Part shown: piece by piece, positions 52,776 to 63,750 of the stretch
Numbering within the stretch: the first letter of the stretch is position 1
Layout: the number at the start of each line of letters is the position of its first letter
From: Deltaproteobacteria bacterium
GTDB lineage: Bacteria; Myxococcota_A; UBA9042; DTJE01
Assembly (NCBI GenBank): GCA_029547805.1
Contig: JAKPOP010000027.1
Coordinates: 1-64,000 of the forward strand
Direction of reading: 5' to 3'
DNA: 64,000 bases
Position numbers and translations under genes: made by a program
Notes under the pieces: model-generated
What the model saw: only the letters and a program-made list of their open reading frames with translations
Told to the model about the DNA's origin: nothing
Databases searched by the model: none

Positions 52776-55052
52776 TCAGCGGGACAGCAGGTGGGCCCGG
52801 ACCGCCTCGGCTCGGGCCTTGATGGCCGGGTCCGACTCCTGGGCGATCAACTCATTGAGGAAGTCCACTGCCTCGGGACGGCCCAGTCGACGGATCCCTT
52901 CGAGGGCCGCCAGGCGCACCTCGGGGTCCTCGTCGAAGACCCCCTTCAGGAGGCCCTCCAGGGCATCCTTTTCCCCGGTTCGGGCCAGGGCCTCCAGCGC
53001 CGTCAGGCGCACCGTCTTGTCCGGGTCGATCACCAGACTGGCGACCGCCATCAGGGCCCGCCGCTCCGGGATGCCGGCCACCACTCCCAGGGCCAGCACC
53101 CGGATCCCCGGCTCCTTGTCGTAGAGCAGGGACGACAGGAAGGGGAAGTTCGCCCCCGCCTCCCCGGGCTGCAGCAGGTCGATCCACGCCTGCACCGCCA
53201 GGCGCCGGATGGTCGGGTCCCGGTAGGACCCCAGGCGCTGCAGGGCATCCCGGGCCGCAGGGATCCGGCGCCCGGCGACCCCCTGCACCGCGGCCCGTCG
53301 AACCAGGTCCGACTCGTCTTCCAGGCCCTTCAGCAGCACCGCCTCCGCCTCGGCTCCCGGAATCCGGGAGGCAGCGGTCATCGCGGCGGCGCGCAGTTCC
53401 GGGTCCGTGTCTGCGGCCAGGGCGAGCAGCGACGCGGCCCCCCGCTCGTCGGAGACCCGGGCGAGGGCCTGAGCGGCGGCCCGGCGGATCGTCACGTCGG
53501 GGTCCTGGAGCCGTCCCTGGAGCAGCGCGATGGCCCGGGGTGGTGGGGGAGCCCCTCCCAGGGCGTCGGACAGCGCTCGCATCGCCAGCCGGCGGACCGT
53601 GGTGTCCGGATCCTCCAGGCGTCCCATCAGGGCGTCCAGCGGCAGCGCCCCCAGCACCTGGACGGCGATCTCCTCCGCCAGGGCCTTCTCCTGGGGGGAC
53701 GACGGCGCGGCCAGGATCCGCCCCAGGAGGGCCGGGTCCCGGAGGGACCCCAGGGCCCGGAAGACCGCCTCCCGGACCTCCGGCTCCCGGCGAGAGAGGG
53801 CCTCCACCAGCAGGGCCGAGGCCTGGGGCGTCCGGGCGGCTCCCAGCGTCGCGGCGGCCCGGACCGCCGAGGGGGGGCTCCCGCGGGCCAGCAGCCAGGC
53901 CAGTCCTCGCACCCGGAGGTCCCCGGGACCCTCGTCGGCCAGGCGGTTGCCGAAGGCCTCACGGGTCGGCAGGTCCACCCCATCGTCGGCCAGCAGCGCC
54001 GCCAGGGTCTCCCAGGCCTTCAGGCCCAGCAGGGCATTCCGGGCGGCCTCCCGGACCCGGGGACTCGGGGCCTTCAAGGCCGCGGCGATCGCCGGCGCCA
54101 CCGTCGCGTTGCCCGACCGGCCCAGTCGTTCCAGGGCCGGGATCACCACCTCCTCCCGGGAGTCCTGGATCGCCTCCATCTCGAGCAGCACGTCGTACTT
54201 GTGGACTCCCCGGGCTCCCAACTGGCGGACCGCCGCCAGACGGACGGCCTGGTCGGTGTCGGTCTCCACCAGACGTCCCAGGCGGTCCGGAATCCTGGGG
54301 TCGTTCTCGCCCTCGAGCATCTTCAGCACGGCCAGACGGATCCCCGGGGAGGGGTCGTCGAGCAGTCCCAGCAGCCGTTCGGCCCTCCGGTCCACCGGCA
54401 GGTGCGGCAGGGCCGCCAGCACTCCCAGTCGCACCGGCTCCCGAGCGTCCCGCAGGCCTCCCAGCACCCGGTCCATCAGGGCCCGGTCCCCCTGGGCAAT
54501 CCGCTGGGCGAAGACCTCTCCCGGCAGGACCTCCTGGGGGGAGACCTGGACCAGCGCGTCCGGGACCTTCCGGGGAGGCAGGGCATCGACCCAGGAGACC
54601 ACCAGGGCGAAGACGGGGGTCCGGATCGCCGAGGGGTCCAGGGGGGCGGCCTGGATCGCCGGGGCGATCACGGATCGGACACCCAGGGACCGCAGGGTAT
54701 GGAAGACCTCGCCGGCGACCCGGTCGAAGTGGGCCTTCCGGGAGGGGTCCAGGACCAGGGTCACCTGGAGGGTCTTCGGAAAGTCGGCCCCCAGGGACAG
54801 GGAGGCCTGACCATACTCCTCCGGCGCTCCCTTCTTGAGGAGGTCGAAGGCCGCCAGCACGGCCTCGGCTCCCCGGGTCGGGTCGATCCGTTCCAGGGGC
54901 CTCGGGACCAGCACCTGGGTGCTGACGCCCCCCTGGTTCACCGACGTCGCCTGGAACAGCATCGGCACGGTGTCCAGCGGGGCCGCCGGCAGCACCTCGC
55001 TCCAGGCCCAGATTCCCAGCACGACGACCGAGCGCCCGACCCATCGCGTCAT
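52776..55052 (-). CDS. Exported HEAT-repeat protein
   Basis: 758 residues. A signal peptide (VVVLGIWAWSEVLPAA) is followed by a ~165-residue non-repeat domain (FQATSVNQGGVSTQVLV, ADFPKTLQVTLVLDP), then about 15 HEAT-type helical repeats from residue ~190 to the end, with the typical DPSPGIRLAVLKML, DPDVTIRRAAAQALA and DEDPEVRLAALEGI patterns. Such arrays make curved protein-binding surfaces. The partner is unknown. The ATG follows GGGGAGGAGGG. It is divergent from the diguanylate cyclase gene over a 154-base gap. Confidence 0.88.
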   Translation of the reverse strand: MTRWVGRSVVVLGIWAWSEVLPAAPLDTVPMLFQATSVNQGGVSTQVLVPRPLERIDPTRGAEAVLAAFDLLKKGAPEEYGQASLSLGADFPKTLQVTLVLDPSRKAHFDRVAGEVFHTLRSLGVRSVIAPAIQAAPLDPSAIRTPVFALVVSWVDALPPRKVPDALVQVSPQEVLPGEVFAQRIAQGDRALMDRVLGGLRDAREPVRLGVLAALPHLPVDRRAERLLGLLDDPSPGIRLAVLKMLEGENDPRIPDRLGRLVETDTDQAVRLAAVRQLGARGVHKYDVLLEMEAIQDSREEVVIPALERLGRSGNATVAPAIAAALKAPSPRVREAARNALLGLKAWETLAALLADDGVDLPTREAFGNRLADEGPGDLRVRGLAWLLARGSPPSAVRAAATLGAARTPQASALLVEALSRREPEVREAVFRALGSLRDPALLGRILAAPSSPQEKALAEEIAVQVLGALPLDALMGRLEDPDTTVRRLAMRALSDALGGAPPPPRAIALLQGRLQDPDVTIRRAAAQALARVSDERGAASLLALAADTDPELRAAAMTAASRIPGAEAEAVLLKGLEDESDLVRRAAVQGVAGRRIPAARDALQRLGSYRDPTIRRLAVQAWIDLLQPGEAGANFPFLSSLLYDKEPGIRVLALGVVAGIPERRALMAVASLVIDPDKTVRLTALEALARTGEKDALEGLLKGVFDEDPEVRLAALEGIRRLGRPEAVDFLNELIAQESDPAIKARAEAVRAHLLSR

Positions 55053-55145
55053 GGAGGCCCTCCTCCCCAAGGGGCGGCGCATCTTATCACGGCGTTGCGT
55101 GGGGTGATCCCGGCCGGTCCGGCGGTCCGGCAGGGCTTCCTGGAC

Positions 55146-55175
55146 TTGGCGTCGAGGCTCCCGATGCGCTAGGGT
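55146..55175 (+). promoter_or_regulatory. Possible promoter for the diguanylate cyclase gene
   Basis: TTGGCG (55146-55151), an 18-base spacer and TAGGGT (55170-55175), ending about 31 bases before the TTG start at 55207. Confidence 0.4.
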
Positions 55176-55206
55176 CAGGGCCTGACGGGAACCTCGGCGG
55201 GGTCCA

Positions 55207-57081
<1,875 letters not shown>

Positions 57082-57100
57082 ACCATCGGCGGGACAGAGG

Positions 57101-58618
57101 TCAGCGGGAGGGCATCGTCCAGGCACGGGATCGATCCGGTCCCGGCAGGGGGCCCTCTGCGACCAGGCTCCGGTCCCCGGCGAGGGACCAGGGACCCACC
57201 GGCGAGGCCTCCGGGGGCCAGACCACCCGGGACCCCGGCGGCAGGTCCACCGGGGCCGGGTCCGAGCGTGGATTGGTCACCACCAGCAGGAAGGTCCCGT
57301 CGGGTCGCCGGAATCCGGTGCCCTGGAGGGGCGCTCCGACGCCCAGTCGTCCCGGGAGGTCCGGGTCTGGCGTTGCCCCCGGCAGGGCGTCGGCCAGGAC
57401 CCGGAAGGCCGCTGCCGCGGGCTTGTCGCCGGCGGTGGGCCAGGCGATGCCGAAGCATCCCTCGGAGGCGTCAGGGGCCTCCACCTGGTCCGGGTCCCGC
57501 CAGTCCAGGGAGGCGTACCACCAGGCCGCCTGGACCCCCAGGGAGGCGGCCCCCGGCAGGAAGCGCACGAGCCGCTCGGCCTGTCCCTCCAGCGTGGTCG
57601 CCGTGGGGTAGGTCCCCCCCGTGGGCCAGCCGTATTCGGTGATCCAGATCGGCAGGACCAGTCCCCGGGACGCGAGCCAGTCCTGGGTCAGGGAGATCAT
57701 CTCCAAGGCCCCCTCCGCATCGACCCAGTAGGGGTGGAACGAGAGGGCGTCGGCCGCCGCCAGCACCCCGGCCCGGTCCAGCATCTCGAGCCAGTCCAGC
57801 GGCAGCAGCGAGAGGCCCGCCACGGCCACCGGGACCCCCGGCGCCGCCTCCCGGATCACCGGGATCGTCGCGGCTGCCAGCGTGGCGAAGTCCTCCGGTG
57901 ACCCCTTCCAGAAGGTCCGCAGGTTGGGCTCATTCCAGACTTCGAATCCGAAGGCACGGGTTCCATAGCGCCCGGCGATGGCCCGCACGTACTCGATCCA
58001 CCGGGGCAGGGCCTCCGGCGGGATGGCGGGCCGCGGGTCCCCCGGGTCGTGCAGGGACGGATGGTCGTAGTCCAGCACGACCAGCACCCGGATTCCCCGA
58101 CGCTCTGCCGCATCGAGATAGCGGTCCGGCCAGGAGAAGTCCAGGCTGCCATCGGGTTTGGAGATCCATTCCCAGAAGAACCCCTGGCGCACGACCCGGA
58201 CCCCCCAGGCCGCGACCCGGTCCCAGTGCTCCTCGGAAGGGTCCGCATCCAGCGGGCACATCCCCACGAACTCGGCCGGGACCCGGGATGGCGGGGGGCC
58301 CTCCCCGCCCGTATCTCCCGGGTCGCCGTTCAGGTCTTCCGGGGTCTCGAGGTCCTCGTTCCGTTCGTCCTCGGGCGGGAGATCGACAGCCGGGATCGAG
58401 TCGTCGCCGCTCCCGGCGTCCTCGGGGCCCGGCCCGCCAGGGTCGGTCGGTCCGGCGTCCTCCAAGTCCGCAGAGGCCTCGACGTCCAGCACGTCGGGCA
58501 CGTCGGTCCTGGTGGCCGTCTCGGTGCCGCCGCAGGCCCAAGTCCAGCCCGCCAGCACCCCCATCGCGATCGCCACAGGCCCTCTACAAAGGGCTCTCTG
58601 CCGATGCCTTGAAACCAT
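57101..58618 (-). CDS. Clan-A glycoside hydrolase lipoprotein
   Basis: 505 residues. The lipoprotein signal ends WACGG; an Asp/Glu/Pro-rich spacer of about 100 residues follows. The catalytic TIM barrel (about 115-400) has the acid/base Glu in AFGFEVWNEPNLRTFW and the nucleophile Glu in WITEYGWPT, as in GH39, GH5 and GH30-like enzymes. A beta domain closes the protein. Substrate unknown. Start MVSRHRQRALCR at 58618 chosen for GAGAGGAG upstream; a later start giving just the lipobox helix is possible. Confidence 0.85.
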   Translation of the reverse strand: MVSRHRQRALCRGPVAIAMGVLAGWTWACGGTETATRTDVPDVLDVEASADLEDAGPTDPGGPGPEDAGSGDDSIPAVDLPPEDERNEDLETPEDLNGDPGDTGGEGPPPSRVPAEFVGMCPLDADPSEEHWDRVAAWGVRVVRQGFFWEWISKPDGSLDFSWPDRYLDAAERRGIRVLVVLDYDHPSLHDPGDPRPAIPPEALPRWIEYVRAIAGRYGTRAFGFEVWNEPNLRTFWKGSPEDFATLAAATIPVIREAAPGVPVAVAGLSLLPLDWLEMLDRAGVLAAADALSFHPYWVDAEGALEMISLTQDWLASRGLVLPIWITEYGWPTGGTYPTATTLEGQAERLVRFLPGAASLGVQAAWWYASLDWRDPDQVEAPDASEGCFGIAWPTAGDKPAAAAFRVLADALPGATPDPDLPGRLGVGAPLQGTGFRRPDGTFLLVVTNPRSDPAPVDLPPGSRVVWPPEASPVGPWSLAGDRSLVAEGPLPGPDRSRAWTMPSR

Positions 58619-58688
58619 CGCGCTCCTCTCGACGCCATGCCCGTCGCTGGCCTCTCGGGTCCTGGCCCGGACCCGGGGTCCCGCCGGT

Positions 58689-58717
58689 TCACTACCCGCA
58701 TCGGGCCGAGAGTGCAA
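58689..58717 (-). promoter_or_regulatory. Promoter for the glycoside hydrolase gene
   Basis: On the minus strand, TTGCAC (58717-58712), a 17-base spacer and TAGTGA (58694-58689). The start would be about 63 bases before the ATG at 58618. The spacing fits the pattern seen at other promoters here. Confidence 0.5.
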
Positions 58718-58794
58718 GGAACCTTCACGGGGGTCTCGAAGGATTCCACGCCTGCGGGCGTCTCCTCAGCAGGGTGGGCGGGCGGGGGGAGGCC

Positions 58795-59346
58795 TCAGGG
58801 GGCGGTCTTCCGGATCCCCTGGACGAAGCGCAGCACCTCCTCGGCGTGGCCGGAGGGGTTCACCGATCGCCACTCTCGCAACAGGGTCCCGTCGGGCCCG
58901 ATCACGAAGGTCGAACGGTCCACTCCCATGGCGGTCCGACCGAAGATCGACCCCTCCTTGAAGGCCCGGTAGGCATCGTGGATCCGCCCGTCCGGGTCCG
59001 AGATCAGGCCGAAGTTCAGGTCGTGCTTCTTCCGGAACTTCCGGTGCGACTCGGGGCTGTCCCGGCTCACCCCCAGCACGACGGCGCCGGCCGCCTGGAA
59101 GGCTTCGGCCAGGTCCCGGAATCCCTTGGCCTCGAGGGTGCATCCCGGCGTGTCATCCTTCGGGTAGAAGTAGAGGACCACCGTCTTGCCGCGGAGGTCC
59201 TCCAGCGACACCGGGTCCCCATCGCCGGTGACCCCCTGGAAGGAGGGAGCAGGGCTTCCGACCTGGGGGGATCCGGACTGGGCCAGGGCCGTCGAGGCGC
59301 CCAGGGAACCGGCGGCCAGCACCGAGAGGGCATGCTTGAACGACAT
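58795..59346 (-). CDS. bcp: Exported Bcp-type peroxiredoxin, one-Cys form
   Basis: 183 residues with a signal peptide (SVLAAGSLGASTALAQ), so it is probably periplasmic, unlike cytoplasmic E. coli Bcp. The peroxidatic Cys69 is in DDTPGCTLEAKGF. At the position of the usual resolving Cys five residues later there is Lys74, so another thiol must regenerate it. It reduces hydrogen peroxide and organic peroxides. Last gene of the cluster with the glycyl-radical enzyme; a 24-bp palindrome lies just before its ribosome-binding site. Confidence 0.92.
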   Translation of the reverse strand: MSFKHALSVLAAGSLGASTALAQSGSPQVGSPAPSFQGVTGDGDPVSLEDLRGKTVVLYFYPKDDTPGCTLEAKGFRDLAEAFQAAGAVVLGVSRDSPESHRKFRKKHDLNFGLISDPDGRIHDAYRAFKEGSIFGRTAMGVDRSTFVIGPDGTLLREWRSVNPSGHAEEVLRFVQGIRKTAP

Positions 59347-59356
59347 GATGCCTCCA

Positions 59357-59380
59357 TTTTCAGAAAAGACCTTCTGAAAA
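59357..59380 (-). promoter_or_regulatory. A/T-rich palindrome upstream of bcp
   Basis: A perfect 9-bp inverted repeat, TTTTCAGAA and TTCTGAAAA, with a 6-base spacer, in a genome where A/T-rich runs are rare. It lies between the flavoprotein gene and the bcp ribosome-binding site, so it could be an operator for a redox regulator or an mRNA hairpin affecting translation. It lacks the U-run of a terminator. Confidence 0.55.
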
Positions 59381-59420
59381 ATCGGCATCCTCGGGCAGGG
59401 CGCAAGGGGGGGGGCCCGGA

Positions 59421-60266
59421 TCAGGAATCCTCGAACCGCACGGCCTGGAGGGGCTCTCGCGGCCAGACAAAGCCGGCCTTGGGCGGCATCGAGTTGTAGA
59501 CGGCCTCGACCTCCATCACGGCGGTGCACAGCGGTCCGATGCCCCGAAGGGGTCCCAGGGACCCCCGGACCAGCACGCTCTCCATGGCCAGGTTCATGGC
59601 AAGCAGTGCCGCCCGGGAACCGGGAGCCGGCCAGCAATGCCGGGCCACCGTTGTTCCGGCCACCAGCACCCGCCCCGGCCCGGCGCTGGAGGCCCCGACC
59701 ATCGGCAGCACCTCGGGCCATCCCTCGGGGTTCAGGACGGCCAGGAACTTCAGTCCGTCCAGGCGGTCCAGCAGCCTCCGGCTGAGGGGACCCAGGGCCT
59801 CGGGCCTCCGGGGCCCGGCGCCCAGGGGCGCCAGGGACCGGGCCAGAATCGCGCCGGCCACCAGTCGGGGCATCGAGACCTCCTGGGGGCCCCGGCAGGA
59901 CACCAGGTCCAGATAATGCACCGTGTGCACGCCGAAATAGGAGTTGTAGCGAAACAATGGCTTGCGGTTGTAGGCCTCGTATTCCTCGCCCTCCCGACGG
60001 GCGCCGGTCCACCGGGCCCGGCCCCGCCAGGTGCGCCTCCGGAGGTCCATGACCAGGAATCCCGCCCGGGGGTCCCGCTGCAGATGGGTCTTGGACAGGC
60101 CTTCGCAGAACTGGCCGAAGACCAGTTCCCGGGGGCCCCGGGACTGGAGGCTGGTCAGCAGGGTCAGATGAGGCCGTCCCTCGGGGTCCAGCGTGGCCAG
60201 GAAGGCCAGTTTCGCGTCCTGGCACAGGGCCTCCTGGTCCTCGGGGGTGAAGTGATCGCGTTCCAT
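59421..60266 (-). CDS. Tandem PNPOx-like split-barrel flavoprotein
   Basis: 281 residues made of two copies of the pyridoxamine-phosphate-oxidase-like split barrel. Copy 1 (about 10-150) has AKLAFLATLDPEGRPHLTLLTSLQS and RAGFLVMDLRRRTWRGRARWTG. Copy 2 (about 160-275) has LKFLAVLNPEGWPEVLPMVGA and RAALLAMNLAMESVLVRGSL. FMN or F420 binding is typical for the fold; the reaction is unknown and true PNPO activity is unlikely. It follows the radical-SAM activase gene by 43 bases and is probably cotranscribed. Confidence 0.8.
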   Translation of the reverse strand: MERDHFTPEDQEALCQDAKLAFLATLDPEGRPHLTLLTSLQSRGPRELVFGQFCEGLSKTHLQRDPRAGFLVMDLRRRTWRGRARWTGARREGEEYEAYNRKPLFRYNSYFGVHTVHYLDLVSCRGPQEVSMPRLVAGAILARSLAPLGAGPRRPEALGPLSRRLLDRLDGLKFLAVLNPEGWPEVLPMVGASSAGPGRVLVAGTTVARHCWPAPGSRAALLAMNLAMESVLVRGSLGPLRGIGPLCTAVMEVEAVYNSMPPKAGFVWPREPLQAVRFEDS

Positions 60267-60309
60267 CGTCGCCTCCCGGGCCCCGCCGGGGCCCCCACCG
60301 GTCCTGTGG

Positions 60310-61230
60310 TCAGGTTCCCCGGCCTCCCTGTCCCGCCAGGTGCACGATCTCCGGGCGCACTCCCGAGGTCCGGGCCACCGCGGCCAGGGCCGCCAGCCGG
60401 TCGGGGTCCTGGAAGGAGGTCCCCTCGAAGGGCCACGGCCGGCCCAACCGGCGATACTGGTCCCGGCACAGGGGATTGAAGGGACACAGGTCCCACCGAG
60501 CCACCGCGTCCCCCAGGTCCGCCAGCAGGTGCCCGATCCCCAGGAGGTTGGTCTCGTCGTCGGTGGCCCCCGGGATGAGCGGAGTCCGGACCCACAGGGA
60601 CCCGTTCCATCGGCCCTCTCGTTGCCACGCCGCCAGGCGCCGCAGGTTCCGGATCACCGGGACGTTGTCGGCCCCCGTCCAGTGACGGTGGGCCGAGGCA
60701 TCCAGCACCTTCAGGTCATAGAGCACGAGGGCCGAGGGCTCCACGACGGCCCAGAGAGCCTCCTCTCCGACGGCCCCGCAGGTATCGACCGCGGTGGGAA
60801 TGCCGGCCGCGGCCAGGGCCATCGCCACGGCCCGGGCGAAGGGGGCCTGGAGGGCCGGCTCGCCGCCCGAGATCGTCACGCCGCCGCCCGAGGTCTCGAA
60901 AAAGGCCCGGTCCCGGGCGGCCTCCCGGGCCAGGTCCTCGGCGGTCCAGTCGGTCCCCAGGACCTCCCGGGCCCCGGTGGGGCATGCCTCCGCACAGTGA
61001 CCGCAGGCGGTGCAGCGGTCCGGGTCCAGGCCCTGGGGGCAGACCTCCCGGCAGGACCCGCAACCCATGCATCGGTCCCCCACGAGGACCAGTTCGGGCG
61101 TGGGCCGGATGCTTTCGGGGTTGTGGCACCAGGCGCAGCGCAGCGGGCAGCCCTTCAAGAAGATCGTGGTCCGGATCCCCGGACCGTCCTCGGTGGACAT
61201 CCGCTGGATCGACAGCACCCGGCCCGTCAT
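60310..61230 (-). CDS. Glycyl-radical enzyme activase (radical SAM)
   Basis: A 306-residue enzyme that uses SAM and a 4Fe-4S cluster to put the stable glycyl radical on its partner. The radical-SAM cysteines are Cys28, Cys32 and Cys35 (GCPLRCAWC). A ferredoxin-like insert follows with two more cluster motifs, CMGCGSCREVCP and CTACGHCAEACP, as in activases of non-PFL glycyl-radical enzymes. GGGVTISGGEPALQ, DTCGAV and DLKVLD continue the family pattern. It starts 18 bases after the stop of the glycyl-radical enzyme gene. Confidence 0.95.
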   Translation of the reverse strand: MTGRVLSIQRMSTEDGPGIRTTIFLKGCPLRCAWCHNPESIRPTPELVLVGDRCMGCGSCREVCPQGLDPDRCTACGHCAEACPTGAREVLGTDWTAEDLAREAARDRAFFETSGGGVTISGGEPALQAPFARAVAMALAAAGIPTAVDTCGAVGEEALWAVVEPSALVLYDLKVLDASAHRHWTGADNVPVIRNLRRLAAWQREGRWNGSLWVRTPLIPGATDDETNLLGIGHLLADLGDAVARWDLCPFNPLCRDQYRRLGRPWPFEGTSFQDPDRLAALAAVARTSGVRPEIVHLAGQGGRGT

Positions 61231-61248
61231 CGGGTCCCTCCTCCCGGG

Positions 61249-63750
61249 TCACCAGGTCCGGTGGCTCTCCCGGGCGATGATCTCGTCCTGCAGTTCCTTT
61301 CCGATGGAGGTGAAATAGGCGTTGTATCCGGTCACCCGCACCAGCAGGTGCCGGTAGGCCTCCGGATGCCGCTGGGCGTCACGGAGCATCTCGGGGTCGA
61401 TCACGTTGACCTGCAGGGCCGTGCCGCCGTTCTCGATGATCCCCCGGAGGAAGTCCCGGAATTTCCTGCGGTGTTCCGGATCCCGGAGGAGCGCCGGGCT
61501 GAAGGTCATCGTGTGGCTGGCGCCGTTGGGCAGCAGGTTGCAGTAGTCCCGGTAGTCCCCGTCGGGCCTGCGGCCTCCCAGGGCCTTGCCCACCGAGTTG
61601 ACGTTGGCCGTGGGGCCCTTCGTGTCGGCGCCGTTGGAGGGGCAGATGGCGTTCGAGAGGAACTGGCCTCGGGGGCGGCCGTCGGGGCTCGCGGCCAGCA
61701 GGTGGGCATCGCCGACCCAGTAGTTCCAGGACAGCATCCCTGGCCGGACCTGCCTCCCCGTGGATCGGGTGCGGTGGCGCCAGGCCTCCTCGGTCCAGAC
61801 CTCCATCACGTGCCGGGCCATCTGGTCGGCCTCGTCATCGTCCCGGCCGTACTTTGGCGCCCGGAAGCGGGCGTGGGCCTGGACCTTCTCGTGGCCCTTC
61901 CAGTCGTCTCGGAGGGCCTGCACGAGGCCCGGCAGCGTCGTGATCCCCTGCTCGAAGACCAGGTACCGGACCGCCAGCAGCGAATCGACCGTGGTGGCGA
62001 AGGTGACCGCCTCCAGGGTTACCAGGTCAATCTCTGCGCCCTGGCCCTCGGTGATGTCCCGTGCCCGCTCGGCGCAACCCCGGACCATGCAGGACAGGTA
62101 GGGGGTCGGGCAGAAGCGGGCCCGGACGGCGTCGGTCCGGTCGTAGAGTGCCACGGCCCGGCGCACCAGGTCCCGGGTCTGGGCCTCCCAGGCCCGCAGG
62201 AAGGACTCGAAGTCCCGGAAGGCCTCCACGGGGCCGGTGTCGACTCCCAGGCGACCTGCCGGGCAGGGCTGGCCGGTGATCGGGTCCGTCGGCGGGGCCA
62301 TGTCAAAGCCCCCGGTCAGGGTGAACTCGACGGCCTTCAGGAGGTTCAGGTTGATGTCCACGGTGCCGGACCGGTCGTTGCCGACCATCGTGTTCTCCAG
62401 GCAGCCGACTGGCGCGTAGTCGTGGACGTTTCCCTCGTGGATCAGGGATTCCAGGCCAGCCCGTCGGGCCTGCCGGAGCAGGCCGGCCATCGACCGCTCA
62501 TCGAAGTTGAGCAGGAAGGGTGCCCCCTGGCTGTGGGCGATCATCTCCACCAGCCGGTCGAGGAGCCCGTCAGGACTGCCCCGGTGGAGCCGGACGTTGG
62601 GCTTCGGCTCCAGAATCGGGGACATCTCGTCGATGACCTCCAGGAAGGCGAAGGTCAGGTCGTTGGTCAGGTCCCGGCCTCCCTCGCCCATGCCCGACAG
62701 GGTCAGCAACTGTCCAAAGCCGGCGGTGATCCCCTGGTTGCCGCCGACGCGGATCATCGCGTCGTAGGCCGTGTTGCAGTGGACGAAGAAGCAGCGCAGG
62801 ATTTCCTTGCCGAACTCCCGGTCCATGCCCTCGGCCAGGGAACGCTCCCAGAAGGGGAGCAGGTACTGGTCGATGCGTCCGAAGGAGACGCCGGCCCCGG
62901 GGTAGTTCTCGTCCGACAGGATCAGCATGTGGTTCAGCCAGAGGGCCTGGACCGCCTCCCAGAAGTTCGTCGGGGGATGCCAGGGAACCCGCCGGAGCAT
63001 CCGGGCCATGGCCTGCAGTTCCTGGGCCCGCTGGACGGTCCGGGCTCGCCCGGCGGCCTCCTCGCAGGCCTCGGCATACCCGGCGGCCACGTCCCGGGCC
63101 ATCGTCGCGGCGATGATCATGGCCCGCAACTGGGCACCCGCGGGCCCGGCGGCCAGGGTCTCCGGGAGCCGGTCCAGCCGCTGGAGCAGGTCCTGGTGAA
63201 TCCCCTGCCACCCAACCCGCAGCAGGCGGGCGTGGTCCGGGATCAGGTGCCCGCTGGTGGCCCCGGCGTTCCCCTGTCCGTGGAGATGGAAATCCAGCAG
63301 GGCCTGCCGGACGCCCTGCGGCCCCATGACCAGCCGGTCCCGTTCCCTCGCCTCCTCTCGGGTCCAGCATCGGGAGGCCAGCAGGTTGAAGCGGGACCCC
63401 GCCAGCAGGGACCCCGGGAGAATCTCCTTCGGGACATGGCGCACGATGGCCTCCCGGACAAACCAGGCGCGGCGCTCGGGCAGGCCCTTCGACCAGAACT
63501 CGCGGGGCACCGGGATTGTCCGGGCGGCCTGGAAGGCCGAGGACCGGAAGGGCTGAAAGAAGGCATAGGTCTCCGGGACGATGTAGTAGGACAGTTCGTC
63601 GAAGACCACATCCCAGGGAGTCCCGGTGGTGAAGCACAGGAACTCGTTGTTCCAGGGCCGTCGCACGCCCTCGAAGTAGAAGTCCCGGAGGCGTTGGATC
63701 CTCGGGGACAGGCCGTGGGGCTGCTTCAACGACCTCGCTGCCTCAGCCAT
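61249..63750 (-). CDS. Glycyl-radical enzyme of uncertain substrate
   Basis: 833 residues. The radical Gly808 lies in RVTGYNAYF near the C-terminus. The active-site thiyl Cys450 is in YAPVGCLEN, with Glu452 two residues on. This Cys-x-Glu form is that of dehydratases, lyases and decarboxylases (glycerol/diol dehydratase, choline lyase, arylacetate decarboxylase), not of pyruvate formate-lyase, which has Cys-Cys. The family stretch GHLIPDHARLL is present. The residues after Glu452 (NTMVGND) lack the Pro typical of known GCVEP groups, so the substrate is unclear. The ATG follows GGAGG and overlaps the GntR gene by 8 bases. Confidence 0.95.
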   Translation of the reverse strand: MAEAARSLKQPHGLSPRIQRLRDFYFEGVRRPWNNEFLCFTTGTPWDVVFDELSYYIVPETYAFFQPFRSSAFQAARTIPVPREFWSKGLPERRAWFVREAIVRHVPKEILPGSLLAGSRFNLLASRCWTREEARERDRLVMGPQGVRQALLDFHLHGQGNAGATSGHLIPDHARLLRVGWQGIHQDLLQRLDRLPETLAAGPAGAQLRAMIIAATMARDVAAGYAEACEEAAGRARTVQRAQELQAMARMLRRVPWHPPTNFWEAVQALWLNHMLILSDENYPGAGVSFGRIDQYLLPFWERSLAEGMDREFGKEILRCFFVHCNTAYDAMIRVGGNQGITAGFGQLLTLSGMGEGGRDLTNDLTFAFLEVIDEMSPILEPKPNVRLHRGSPDGLLDRLVEMIAHSQGAPFLLNFDERSMAGLLRQARRAGLESLIHEGNVHDYAPVGCLENTMVGNDRSGTVDINLNLLKAVEFTLTGGFDMAPPTDPITGQPCPAGRLGVDTGPVEAFRDFESFLRAWEAQTRDLVRRAVALYDRTDAVRARFCPTPYLSCMVRGCAERARDITEGQGAEIDLVTLEAVTFATTVDSLLAVRYLVFEQGITTLPGLVQALRDDWKGHEKVQAHARFRAPKYGRDDDEADQMARHVMEVWTEEAWRHRTRSTGRQVRPGMLSWNYWVGDAHLLAASPDGRPRGQFLSNAICPSNGADTKGPTANVNSVGKALGGRRPDGDYRDYCNLLPNGASHTMTFSPALLRDPEHRRKFRDFLRGIIENGGTALQVNVIDPEMLRDAQRHPEAYRHLLVRVTGYNAYFTSIGKELQDEIIARESHRTW

